A DNA stretch of 50,258 nucleotides from Tardiphaga sp. GTDB taxonomy: Bacteria > Pseudomonadota > Alphaproteobacteria > Rhizobiales > Xanthobacteraceae. Positions within the stretch are counted from its first letter, which is position 1. Every line of letters starts with the position of its first letter. Location: the NCBI GenBank assembly GCA_014377915.1, contig JACMOT010000548.1, forward strand, positions 1-50,258. Direction: 5' to 3'. Below are positions 16,833-25,576 of the stretch, in pieces. The position numbers were made by a program, and so were the translations under genes. Below the pieces are notes generated by a model that worked only from the letters and a program-made list of their open reading frames with translations, did no database searches and was not told the DNA's origin.

Positions 16833-17834
16833 ATGCCAGTCCTTTCTGATATCCGGGCGGCGAGGCCGGCCTTTTATCCCGACCAGTCGATCTACGCCGA
16901 ATATGCCTGCACGGCATTCGGTCTGCGGTTCGAGGATATCGACGACGGCAGCGGACTGATCTTCACTGTAAGCTCCGGCCGCAAGGCGGTTTCATTCGCG
17001 GCTGGCCGCGGCTCGTTCTTCCCGCAAAACAACGCCACCGCGGCGACGCTGGCCAACGACAAATATGTCGCCAACGGCGTGCTGGAGCATTTCGGCGTGG
17101 CAACGCTGGGGGGCCGGTACTTCTTCCTGCATGACCGGCACCGCGCCCGACGCGCGCCCGGCCATGAGCGCACCGACGCCATCGCCTATTTCCACCAGCT
17201 GGGCGGGGCAGTATTCGTCAAACCGCTGATCGGATCGCGTGGCGACTTCGCGCAACTGGTCGATAACGCCGCCGCGCTGGCGCAATATCTCGACGACGTG
17301 TCGCGCTTTTACGATGCCGTGCTGATGCAGCGTATCATTACCGGACGGGAATACCGGATTTTCCTGCTCGACGACGAGGTCGTCTATTGCGCCCGAAAAC
17401 ATCCACCGTCCCTGCTCGGCGACGGCGTTCACAGCATCGCTGAATTGCTGATCCAGGACGAAACGACACTGCAGTCACGCGGCATCTCATCTGCCGTCAG
17501 ACCTACGGAAGCATTCGCCAAGGTCCTGCCGCATGGCGAGCGATGGTGTTTGCCGGGCCGGATGAACCGCAGCGCCGGCGGCACCATGAAGTTTGATCGG
17601 CCCGACGACGCGGAAGCTGCCTTCCTCCTGGCGCGGCGCGCAGCCCGCGCGCTTGGCCTGCGCGCCGCCGGTATCGATCTGTTCACCGATATCGCCGGCG
17701 AAGGCCCCGCGATGCGAGTCATCGAGGTCAACGCCAATCCATCGATCCGCTTTCTCGAGGACAGCGGCCGCACCGATCTGATCCTCGATATCTGGCGCCA
17801 CACGTTCACAGCCGTTGGACTCCTCGATGTTTAA
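16833..17834 (+). CDS. ATP-grasp ligase (RimK/cyanophycin-synthetase-like)
   Basis: The product is 333 residues. The N-terminal third resembles the pre-ATP-grasp and lid region of cyanophycin synthetase or glutathione synthetase-like enzymes (NNATAATLANDKYVANGVL, GAVFVKPLIGSRG). The ATP-grasp core follows: FVKPL lysine at about 130, YRIFLLDDEVVYCARK at about 172-187, and Mg-binding Glu298 and Asn300 in VIEVNANPS. Such enzymes form amide bonds through an acylphosphate. Its last 8 bases overlap the start of the FolC/Mur-like ligase gene, so the two should be made together. I infer a two-ligase system adding amino acids to a carrier or peptide. The acceptor is unknown. Confidence 0.85.
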   Translation: MPVLSDIRAARPAFYPDQSIYAEYACTAFGLRFEDIDDGSGLIFTVSSGRKAVSFAAGRGSFFPQNNATAATLANDKYVANGVLEHFGVATLGGRYFFLHDRHRARRAPGHERTDAIAYFHQLGGAVFVKPLIGSRGDFAQLVDNAAALAQYLDDVSRFYDAVLMQRIITGREYRIFLLDDEVVYCARKHPPSLLGDGVHSIAELLIQDETTLQSRGISSAVRPTEAFAKVLPHGERWCLPGRMNRSAGGTMKFDRPDDAEAAFLLARRAARALGLRAAGIDLFTDIAGEGPAMRVIEVNANPSIRFLEDSGRTDLILDIWRHTFTAVGLLDV

Positions 17835-19146
17835 CCTGCCCAAATATGGCTCTGGCCTATGCCTGGCGCGGCTGACCGCTCTACTTGATGCGCTGGCGAT
17901 TGATCGCGCCCGGCTGCAGCGCCATTCCGTCGTCGTCACCGGTTCAAATGGCAAAGGCAGCACGGCGGCTTTTTTGGCCAGCATCGGCCAGGCCCGCGGC
18001 TTGCGCACCGGCCTGTTCTCCTCGCCGCACCTGTATCGCTTCCATGAGCGATTTCGCATCGACGGCGTCGAGATCGGCGACGATGCCCTGACCGACCTCG
18101 TGCTGCGGGTGGCGACCGCGATTGCCGATCTCACGCGGCATGGCGTGCATGAGACGTTCGGAGCGTTCGAGGCCCAGTTCGCGCTGGCGTGTCTGTATTT
18201 CCAGGAAGCCGAATGCGAATTCGCCGTCTTCGAGGCGGGCATTGGTGGCCGCTACGATCCGGTCCGGCTGGTGGGCGCTTCCATCATTTGCGTGAGTTCG
18301 GTGGATTACGAGCACGTCGACCTCCTTGGCGGCTCGCTCGAATTGATCGCCTCCGACAAGAGCGACGCCTGCGCCGCCGGCGGCACCATCATTTATGGCG
18401 AGAATTGCCGGCCGCTGCGGCAGCACCTTGCCGCCTATAACCGTTCCCGTAACGTCACCGGCCTGTTCGTACGGAGCGAGATCGGCATCGGCAACGAGGC
18501 GATGTCGGCGACCGGCCAGCAGTTCGACCTGTCGTTTGGTGACAGCCGGATCGACGCGCTCGAAATGCGCCTGCTCGGCGATTTCCAGTTCAACAATGCC
18601 GCGATCGCCGCCGCGCTATTCATGCTGTGGTCGGGGGGGACTCACCCAAGACAGACCCCTGCGACGGTCGACGCGGCCATTCGTCGTGGCCTGCGCCAGA
18701 CCCGATGGCCGGGTCGGCTCGAGATCGTTCAGGAGACACCGCTCACCATCATCGATGTCGGCCATACCCCGGATGGCGTCCAGCAGGCGCTGGCCAGCCT
18801 GCGTGCAATCCATGGCGTGGACGACTGGGTGCTGGTGCTGGGCGTTTCCGGCGACAAAAATGTGAATGACATAGCTGGCCATCTCGCGCCGTCTTTTCAC
18901 AACGTCATCTGCACCAGCGCGTATCACAAGGGCGCCGATGCGCGCGTCGTCGGCGCAGCGGCGCGCAAGGCCAATGCCGGCGCCAAAATCCATGTCGCCA
19001 ATACGATCGAGGCGGCGGTGCGGATCAGCCAGCAACTAGCGCGGACCTCAGGCCAGAAAATCTACGTCGCAGGCGGGCTGTTCGTCGCCATCGAATACGC
19101 CACCGTCCTGCGCGGCGGCCGCGCCCAGGAGCTGCGGTTTTTTTGA
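17827..19146 (+). CDS. FolC/Mur-type amino-acid ligase
   Basis: The product is 439 residues, starting at the ATG at 17827 inside the 3' end of the ATP-grasp gene (8-base overlap); the TTG at 17815 is an alternative. The P-loop TGSNGKGST is at 38-46. The FolC-like EAGIGGRYD and the ADP-binding end IIDVGHTPDGVQQAL and GVSGDKNV are present. FolC adds gamma-glutamate to folates, but the coupled ATP-grasp partner is not part of a folate operon. The same two domain types are fused in cyanophycin synthetase. A specialised peptide or polyamino-acid ligase is therefore as likely as a second FolC. Confidence 0.82.
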   Translation: MFNLPKYGSGLCLARLTALLDALAIDRARLQRHSVVVTGSNGKGSTAAFLASIGQARGLRTGLFSSPHLYRFHERFRIDGVEIGDDALTDLVLRVATAIADLTRHGVHETFGAFEAQFALACLYFQEAECEFAVFEAGIGGRYDPVRLVGASIICVSSVDYEHVDLLGGSLELIASDKSDACAAGGTIIYGENCRPLRQHLAAYNRSRNVTGLFVRSEIGIGNEAMSATGQQFDLSFGDSRIDALEMRLLGDFQFNNAAIAAALFMLWSGGTHPRQTPATVDAAIRRGLRQTRWPGRLEIVQETPLTIIDVGHTPDGVQQALASLRAIHGVDDWVLVLGVSGDKNVNDIAGHLAPSFHNVICTSAYHKGADARVVGAAARKANAGAKIHVANTIEAAVRISQQLARTSGQKIYVAGGLFVAIEYATVLRGGRAQELRFF

Positions 19147-19307
19147 GGAGCGCCCTGATCCATCAAAGCAATCCTTCTCTCGTAAAACGCATTGTGCGAG
19201 ATGGCGTGGCCTAATAGCCTCAGCGCAGACTATAAAAACTGTGCAGTTGATTGTTTTTTACGCGGCGACTGCAACAAACAACGACAAAGTTCGAGGAGCG
19301 AGTTTCA

Positions 19308-20309
19308 ATGAATGCCACCGTCAATCGTCAGGTATTGCTAGTCGAGAAGCCCACGAGAAAACTGGGACTTGAGCACTTCAAACTAGTCGAAGGCGCCATG
19401 CCGGAGCCGAAAGACGGCGAAGCCTTGCTGCGCGTACACTACATTTCGCTGGATGCCGCCAACCGGGCATGGATGCATGGTGCCACCTATCGCGCAGCGG
19501 TCGAGACCAACACCGTGATGGCCGGCGGCGGCATCGCCGAGGTGATCGCGTCGAACTCGCCATCGCTCAAGCCAGGCGACATCGTGTTCGGCGACACCGG
19601 ATGGCAGGACTACGCCGCGGTGCCTGCGAAACACCTCACCAAGATGCCACGGCTGGAGCCGATGACCCACCTGCTCAGCATCTATGGGATTGCCGGGCTG
19701 ACGGCCTATTTCGGCCTGCTCGACATCGGCAAGCCCAAGGCCGGCGAGACCGTGGTGGTTTCCGCGGCGGCCGGCTCTGTCGGTTCAATCGTCGGCCAGA
19801 TTGCCAAGATCAAGGGCTGCCGCGTGGTCGGCATTGCCGGAGGCAAGGACAAATGCGACTGGCTGACGTCCGAACTAGGCTTCGACGCCGCGGTCGACTA
19901 CAAGGACGGCGCGATATTCAAGGCGCTGAGGGCGGCAGCGCCCGACGGGATCGACGTCTATTTCGACAATGTCGGCGGCGACATTCTGGAAGCCTGCTTG
20001 GCGCAGATGAACCTGCGCGGCCGCATCGCCTGCTGTGGTGCGATCTCGCAATATGATGGCGCACCGTCAGCCTCCGGCCCGCGCGGCGTACCCGGCTTGA
20101 TCGTGGTGAAGCGGCTCACCATGCAGGGCTTCATCGTGATGGACTACATGGCGAAGCGCGATGAGGCCCTCGCCGAGCTGCAGGCCTGGGTGGCGTCCGG
20201 ACAGATCAAGGTACGGGAGGACGTCATCGACGGGCTGGAAAACACGCCTCAGGCGCTGATCGGGCTGCTGGCGGGCGACAACCGCGGCAAGCGGATGATC
20301 CGGGTGTGA
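19308..20309 (+). CDS. Zinc-free MDR NADP-dependent oxidoreductase (CurA/YncB type)
   Basis: The product is 333 residues from the ATG at 19308 (GAGGAG upstream). It has the medium-chain reductase layout without the zinc-ligand cysteines. The N-terminal EGAMPEPKDGEALLRVHYISLD is typical of the NADP-dependent enone/leukotriene B4 12-hydroxydehydrogenase-like family. The cofactor motif is SAAAGSVGSIVGQIAK (about 165-180), and YFDNVGGDILEA is the family hallmark near 222-233. It likely reduces an alpha,beta-unsaturated carbonyl with NADPH. It is monocistronic, and the downstream gene remnant is convergent. Confidence 0.92.
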   Translation: MNATVNRQVLLVEKPTRKLGLEHFKLVEGAMPEPKDGEALLRVHYISLDAANRAWMHGATYRAAVETNTVMAGGGIAEVIASNSPSLKPGDIVFGDTGWQDYAAVPAKHLTKMPRLEPMTHLLSIYGIAGLTAYFGLLDIGKPKAGETVVVSAAAGSVGSIVGQIAKIKGCRVVGIAGGKDKCDWLTSELGFDAAVDYKDGAIFKALRAAAPDGIDVYFDNVGGDILEACLAQMNLRGRIACCGAISQYDGAPSASGPRGVPGLIVVKRLTMQGFIVMDYMAKRDEALAELQAWVASGQIKVREDVIDGLENTPQALIGLLAGDNRGKRMIRV

Positions 20310-20333
20310 CCGTCGCTGCGACGGCGCCCGGGA

Positions 20334-21292
20334 TTACGGCGTCGTCGCCAGCGAGCTTCGTCGATCGGCCACCGCGCTCGCGACCACCGGCGGTGCGGCG
20401 TTGCCCCAGCTGGTACGGATATAAGTGAGCACCGCCGCGACCTGCGCATCGTTGAGCCGCCAGTCAAAGGACGACATGGCCGGACTGGTCGGCGCGCCAT
20501 CGGTTGCGACCGCGCGGGTGCCGTTCAGCACCACATGGGCCAACGTGGTCGGGTCGTCCGAATGCACCAGCGCGCTGCCGGCCAGTTTCGGAAACAGCCG
20601 GGCCTCGCCGGAGCCGCTGTCCTTGTGGCAGGCAGCACAGCTATCCTTGTAGGTCGTATCGAGGTCGAGATAGCAGTCGCGATAGCTATAGGAGCTGCCA
20701 TGGGTCGAGAGGCTGAATGCCCTGTTATAGGTCTCGGCCGTCGCCTTCTTCCACTGCGCGCCCCATTTCGGCGTAGCGGCCGGCACTGGCCGGGTCTGGA
20801 TCGGACGTGCGCCGGTCTGCCCAGCCCCCATGAAGCCGCCACCGACGAAGCCGAGGTCGCTATGGTCGAAATTGTCGCCGTTGAAATCATCGATCATCAT
20901 GCCGCGGGCTCTGGTGGCGGAAACGGCGTGTGGCCGACCTTTCGCGCGGCATCTGCGAACAGAGTAGCGCCAAGCCCCTGCTTCAGCGGCGACGTCGGAT
21001 ATTCCGACGAGCGCCAGCCTTCGAACGGATTGCCGCCGGCCTGGATCTGGCCATTGAGGTTGCCGGCCTTGCCGGAGGTCCCGCATAACTTCTCGAAGCG
21101 ATCGTAATAGGGCTCGAGATCATCGTAGCTGACCGGCCAGTCCTGCATGGTCGTGTCGACCAGCAGCATCTCTTTGCCATAGCGGCCTTCGAGATGGCTC
21201 TTGAGCCTGAAATCGCTGGGCAGGAACCGCCAGGTCTGGCCGTTTCAGTGCACGCCCGCGCCGCCAACGCCGTTGTTGCGGCGCGGGCCCGA
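20334..21292 (-). pseudogene. Degraded gluconate-dehydrogenase-type GMC oxidoreductase fused to a cytochrome c remnant
   Basis: Reading the minus strand from about 21292: RRNNGVGGAGVH is followed by a TGA (21247-21245) where family members have Trp. The same frame then continues NGQTWRFLPSDF to DLEPYYDRFEKLCG and on to HTPFPPP near 20915. After that a different frame carries GMMIDDFNGDNFDHSDLGFVGGGF, then YRDCYLDLDTTYKD. This joins directly to SCAACHKDSG, a class I cytochrome c heme site, and a C-terminal cytochrome segment to 20334. In intact gene sets the GMC flavoprotein and the cytochrome subunit are separate genes. So there is an N-terminal truncation, a nonsense codon, an internal frameshifting deletion of (by family comparison) over 100 codons, and a fusion deletion. 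No start codon or signal peptide remains. Confidence 0.88.
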
Positions 21293-21422
21293 ATCATTAC
21301 CGGCGGAATGCCCAGGGAGCCGGGCATTGCGAACTACGACAGCTCTTACGTTGCGTCGGAATCAGGACATATAGCCATTATATTGATGACGTCGCCATGC
21401 ATGGCTGGACTGAGCGACGATC

Positions 21423-21671
21423 CTAATCGATGTCGAACGCCACGCCGATCCGGGTTTCCTTGCGCCAGACCACGTGACAACGCTGGCTGAGCTTGTCGCC
21501 TGGCACCATCAGCGTGAACTCGTTCGGAATTCCGAGCGGACTGACGACATCGAGCGCGGCGCCCGTCTTGGAAATGTTCCGGACGGTGCAGTCGATGGCA
21601 CCGCCGTCAAAATAGATCGACCCGCCCTTCAGCGTGCGGTTGCGAGGATCGATGCGGCTTTCCGAAGACAT
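21423..21671 (-). CDS. PilZ-domain protein
   Basis: A single-domain PilZ protein of 82 residues from the ATG at 21671 (GAGAAGAA upstream). The RxxxR-like start RIDPRNR and the later NISKTGAAL (the DxSxxG-type motif, here NISKTG with Asn for Asp) indicate c-di-GMP binding; VVWRKETRIGVAFD is the usual C-terminal strand. It lies 26 bases downstream of the chemoreceptor gene on the same strand, suggesting co-transcription and a role in c-di-GMP-linked motility or adhesion. Confidence 0.88.
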   Translation of the reverse strand: MSSESRIDPRNRTLKGGSIYFDGGAIDCTVRNISKTGAALDVVSPLGIPNEFTLMVPGDKLSQRCHVVWRKETRIGVAFDID

Positions 21672-21697
21672 TTCTTCTCGTAGCAAGTTCCAAACCG

Positions 21698-23365
21698 TTA
21701 CGCTAGTTCGGAGGCCGCCCGGTGCATGTTGGCCGACATGTCCGACGTCACCGTGCTTTGCTCCTCGACCGCCGCGGCTGTCGAGGTGACGTATTCGTTG
21801 ACGTGTTCAATCGCCTGCTTGATGGCGACCAACGCGCCCGCGACATCACCGGAAATGCCGTTCAGTGCATCAATTTCGTCGCTGATCTTGTCGGTAGCGA
21901 GCTTGGCCTGGTTGGCGAGATTCTTCACCTCCGACGCCACCACCGCAAAGCCCCGTCCGGCCTCGCCCGCGCGCGCGGATTCGATCGTTGCATTCAGCGC
22001 CAGCAGGTTGATCTGACCCGTAATGTCGCCGATCAGACCGACGATCCCGCCCATCGAAAGCGCCGCGTCGGTCAGGCGCTGCGCCTGGGCGTCGGCCATC
22101 TCGACCTGACGCACAGCGGATTCGGCGGTTTGCCGCGACTTTACCATGGTCTCTGAAATTTCCCGGATCGATGCATTCATCTCCTCACTGCCGGCGGCGA
22201 CCGACTCGATCAGCGAGCGCGCACGCTCGACCTTAAGGCGTGCCATCACCTGCGGGGTCATGTCGGTAGCGTATTTCACGACCTTGAATGGCTTGCCGTT
22301 AAGATCGAAGATCGGATTGTAGGACGCCTGGATCCAGACCTGCCTGCCACCCTTGCCGATCCGCCTGAACTCGCCAGCCTGGTAAGCGCCATGGTTCAGG
22401 CTGGCCCAGAATTCACCATAGGCCGCGGACGTCCGCTCCGACGGATCGACGAAGATGCTGTGATGTCTTCCCTTGATCTCATCCAGCGTATAGCCGACCG
22501 CGTCGAGGAAATTCGGGTTGGCCGTCATGATCGTGCCATCCATGCTGAACTCGATCACGGCTTGCGACTTGCGGATGGCAGCCATCTGGCCGTTGCTGTC
22601 CGCGGCGGCCAGCTTCTGCGGGGTAATATCGGTGGCAAATTTGACCACCTTGAAGGGCTTTCCGGTCTCGTTGAGAATCGGATTATAGGTCGCCAGAATC
22701 CAGACTTCCTTGCCGCCCTTGCCGATCCGCTTGTATTCGGCGGCTTGGTAGTCGCCGCGGTTGAGGCACGCCCACAATTCGCGGTAGGCCGCGCTGTCGC
22801 GATCGGCCGGCGGCACAAACATGCTGTGATGCCGGCCCAGAACCTCCGCCAGCGTGTAGCCCATGGCCGTGAGGAAATTTTCGTTCGCCGCCAGGATGGC
22901 TCCGTCCATGCCGAATTCAATGACTGCCTGGGCGCGGTTGATCGCGGAAATCTTGCCACTAGCCTCCATGCCATCGATCATCTGCCTCGTGATATCGGTG
23001 GCGATTTTAATGACCTTGCACGGCTTGCCGCGACTATCCAGAATTGGATTATAGGATGCCTGGATCCAGACCTCGCGGCCACCCTTGGCAATTCGCTTGT
23101 ACTGCGCCGCTTGGAATTCACCCCGGTTGAGAATAGTCCAAAAATCACGATAGGCGGCACTGGCGCGAACGGCGGGATCGACGAAAATGCCGTGATGCTT
23201 GCCCTTGATTTCCTCGAGCGTATAGCCGAGCGTTTTGAGAAAATTGGCGTTCGCAGTGATGATCGTGCCGTCCATGTTGAATTCGATGACGGCCTGCGAT
23301 CGACTGATGGCCGTGGCTTGCGCCAATGCATCACGCACATCGGCTTTCCACTGACGATTGAACAT
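21698..23365 (-). CDS. Soluble methyl-accepting chemotaxis protein with three tandem PAS domains
   Basis: A cytoplasmic chemoreceptor of 555 residues with no transmembrane segment. Three near-identical PAS-PAC units lie at about 22-128, 144-250 and 266-372. Each has the pattern QAVIEFxMDGxI, NxNFL, GYTLxE, HHxxFVxP, SAAYxxFW and YNPI, and ends ATD[IM]T. The signalling domain (about 385-555) contains the hairpin tip LIGDITGQINLLALNATIES and GRGFAVVASEVKNLA. There is no C-terminal CheR-binding pentapeptide. PAS domains of this group may bind heme or flavin, but ligands cannot be read here. The hairpin upstream separates it from the ribbon-helix-helix gene. Confidence 0.95.
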   Translation of the reverse strand: MFNRQWKADVRDALAQATAISRSQAVIEFNMDGTIITANANFLKTLGYTLEEIKGKHHGIFVDPAVRASAAYRDFWTILNRGEFQAAQYKRIAKGGREVWIQASYNPILDSRGKPCKVIKIATDITRQMIDGMEASGKISAINRAQAVIEFGMDGAILAANENFLTAMGYTLAEVLGRHHSMFVPPADRDSAAYRELWACLNRGDYQAAEYKRIGKGGKEVWILATYNPILNETGKPFKVVKFATDITPQKLAAADSNGQMAAIRKSQAVIEFSMDGTIMTANPNFLDAVGYTLDEIKGRHHSIFVDPSERTSAAYGEFWASLNHGAYQAGEFRRIGKGGRQVWIQASYNPIFDLNGKPFKVVKYATDMTPQVMARLKVERARSLIESVAAGSEEMNASIREISETMVKSRQTAESAVRQVEMADAQAQRLTDAALSMGGIVGLIGDITGQINLLALNATIESARAGEAGRGFAVVASEVKNLANQAKLATDKISDEIDALNGISGDVAGALVAIKQAIEHVNEYVTSTAAAVEEQSTVTSDMSANMHRAASELA

Positions 23366-23418
23366 TGGTCACTCCCTGGCCAAAAGCCAGCACTGAAAAA
23401 AAGGCATGATGCGTCGTC

Positions 23419-23438
23419 GCGGCACCCTCGGGTGCCGC
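23419..23438 (-). terminator. Terminator-like perfect 9-bp hairpin
   Basis: GCGGCACCC (23419-23427) pairs with GGGTGCCGC (23430-23438) with a 2-base centre. On the minus strand it lies 40 bases after the ribbon-helix-helix stop, and a T8 tract follows about 20 bases later. It probably ends that transcript before the chemoreceptor gene. Confidence 0.55.
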
Positions 23439-23478
23439 TATCAATATCGAGCAGGAAGAAGGTGGAACTTGCCGGTTA

Positions 23479-23853
23479 TTAGGTCGGGAGCGGTTCCTTG
23501 GCGTCGAGCTTATTCCAGTACGCCACGACCTTCTCGGCCGATTCGCCATGGTGGTCCTGGTACGGCGAGACGCCGCCGGTCGCGTCCGAGGTGCTCGACA
23601 CAATGCTGCGCGCCGCGATCTGCTGGAAGTATTCGAGCACGGCGATCCGCAGGTTCGACGACAGATTGGGCGTCTCGCGCTTGCGTTCGATCTTTTCGAT
23701 GTAGTGCTCGATGGTGGTGTTTTCCATCCGGACAATCGCCTGCAGGCTTACCCAGAAGCTGTCTTCCAGGCTCACGCTGGTGCGCTTCTTGGAAACCACC
23801 ACCGAGCGCTTGCGGTTCACATTCGGGCGTAGCGTTGCTGCTTCATGTCCCAT
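23479..23853 (-). CDS. Ribbon-helix-helix DNA-binding protein
   Basis: The product is 124 residues from the ATG at 23853. After a basic N-terminus (NVNRKRSVVVSKKRTSVSLED), residues about 24-62 fit the ribbon-helix-helix pattern of RHH_4-type proteins (TSVSLEDSFWVSLQAIVRMENTT, split here as strand, helix, helix). The following LSSNLRIAVLEYFQQ helix is also typical. The C-terminal 40 residues are polar and unassigned. Likely a transcriptional repressor. It lies between the Tad-like genes and the chemoreceptor, all on one strand, so regulation of either is plausible but unproven. Confidence 0.8.
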   Translation of the reverse strand: MGHEAATLRPNVNRKRSVVVSKKRTSVSLEDSFWVSLQAIVRMENTTIEHYIEKIERKRETPNLSSNLRIAVLEYFQQIAARSIVSSTSDATGGVSPYQDHHGESAEKVVAYWNKLDAKEPLPT

Positions 23854-23900
23854 GATCGTTCTCACTATCTGTTATTGGTTGAAAAATACGCAGTACACAT

Positions 23901-25565
23901 TCAGTTCACCAGTACCGCGCCGTCACAGCGGATACCGGATACCCAGACGTCGGCCTGTCCAATGCCGACACCAAGGCTGGCGAGTGTCGCGGCCAGCAAG
24001 GTGTCAATCGAACCGGTGGCGCCGCTGATGATGCTTGTCACCAGCGGCCCGAGCCCGGGCGGCACGATGGGCAGACCGACGACGTTGATATCGATCGCGA
24101 GGTCGCCAAGCAGGCTTCCCGTCAGCGAGGATGTGAAATTGGTCGAATTCACCGTCTTTTTTGTCTGCGCGGTGATCTCCGCATAGGTGAACGGAACGGT
24201 GACCGGCGTGGTATTTCCCATTCCGGCATGCGAGCGTCCAGTTACCGTGATCAGGCCGAGTAGATTTACCAGTGTGGCGGCGGGAGGGCTGGGCTTGGTG
24301 CTGGTATTGTTGAGATCGGCGACGGTGACATTGCCGATCAAGGCATCGACGATACCCGGCGTCACACCCAGGGTGGCACTCGAAGTGCTGATGTCCGGAT
24401 ATCCGCAGCTAACATTGTTCAACGTCGCCGTGCCCGAGGCGACCTCGATGTAGATCGGCAGATTGACCATCGCCGCGGCGCCACTGCCAATCAACTGGAT
24501 CGACAGCAATACGCGGGTCTGCGCGGTGTGCACGCTGGCGCCCTGTGTGCCTACAGCGACCCAGCCCGATCCGGGCGGGCGGGCGCCGGTCACGGCCGTC
24601 AGCGTTGCACTGGCGATGCCGGGAAGACCGAGACTCACCGGAAGCGCGATCTGGTTGGTGCCGTTGGCGACCCCGGCAGTCGCCTGCAGCAGGTCGTAAA
24701 GCGAAAGGCTGACGCCGGTCTTCGGCTTCAGGCCAATTTTCAAGTCGGAATAGGGTCCGGTATCGATCAACGAGCTGGGAGCGATCCTGGTGATCACCGA
24801 ATTCGCGGCTGTTACGATGGTCGACAAGGCCGTGGTTGCGGTGCCGCCGCCATTGGCGGTGTTCTGCACATTGAGCGCGGCAGCCAGGATGTCACTGACC
24901 TTGATGTTGGAACTGAGCAGGGCATCATAAGTCCCGGTGCTCAGACCTACGCGGCTCGCCAATTCGTTGAGAAAACCAAAGGCGTCGATTTTCGCACTTA
25001 GAAGCGCGGTATAGTCCATCACCGACAGCGACAGCGTCGTGCCTAGCATTGCCCCCAGGACATTGTTGAGCAATCCGCCGTTCAGCGAGGCCAGCCGTGA
25101 GCCGATCGAGAACGACGCCATCGCCGTGGTGGTCGCCGTCGCCGTCGCATTGATCTTGAAACTGCTACTGCCGGTAAAGAAGTGACTGAAATACAGCGGG
25201 GTCTCGGTCTGCAGCACCACCCGCGCGGCGTTCGCCACGCCGGTAGCCGGCGTGACGAAGCGGTTCTGCGAAGCCACGGCTTCGTTCGCTGTGTAAGTGC
25301 CAAGTACGACGCTCACCAGCGCACTGGCGGGAAGGTTGTTCTGGGTCACGGCGGAAGTCGCGGCGTTGCTGGCATTGCTGAGGTTGCTGGCCGCTACAAT
25401 GGCGGCGAGATCAGCGGAGCTTTGCGACTTGCGGCGATCGGCCGAGATCGTTCCGATATCGATTCCCAACGCCGCGCAGCAGACCGCCAGCACCATGCCG
25501 CCGGCAGCCATGATCGCGATATTACCGCGCTGATCAGACCGGAACCTCGTCAGCAAATGTCGCAT
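23901..25565 (-). CDS. TadG-like pilus assembly protein
   Basis: The product is 554 residues from the ATG at 25565; the frame is open further upstream, but that part overlaps TadE and is its shadow. The N-terminus FRSDQRGNIAIMAAGGMVLAVCCAALGIDIG is the TadG/pseudopilin-like anchor. It is followed by RRKSQSSADLAAIVAA, the conserved start of TadG-type proteins. The remainder is a long Ser/Thr/Ala-rich predicted extracytoplasmic region with a late Cys pair and no von Willebrand MIDAS motif that I can see. It follows the TadE-like gene by 11 bases. No other tad/cpa genes (ATPase, secretin, prepilin) are in the window. Confidence 0.87.
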   Translation of the reverse strand: MRHLLTRFRSDQRGNIAIMAAGGMVLAVCCAALGIDIGTISADRRKSQSSADLAAIVAASNLSNASNAATSAVTQNNLPASALVSVVLGTYTANEAVASQNRFVTPATGVANAARVVLQTETPLYFSHFFTGSSSFKINATATATTTAMASFSIGSRLASLNGGLLNNVLGAMLGTTLSLSVMDYTALLSAKIDAFGFLNELASRVGLSTGTYDALLSSNIKVSDILAAALNVQNTANGGGTATTALSTIVTAANSVITRIAPSSLIDTGPYSDLKIGLKPKTGVSLSLYDLLQATAGVANGTNQIALPVSLGLPGIASATLTAVTGARPPGSGWVAVGTQGASVHTAQTRVLLSIQLIGSGAAAMVNLPIYIEVASGTATLNNVSCGYPDISTSSATLGVTPGIVDALIGNVTVADLNNTSTKPSPPAATLVNLLGLITVTGRSHAGMGNTTPVTVPFTYAEITAQTKKTVNSTNFTSSLTGSLLGDLAIDINVVGLPIVPPGLGPLVTSIISGATGSIDTLLAATLASLGVGIGQADVWVSGIRCDGAVLVN

Positions 25566-25576
25566 CGAGGTCACCC

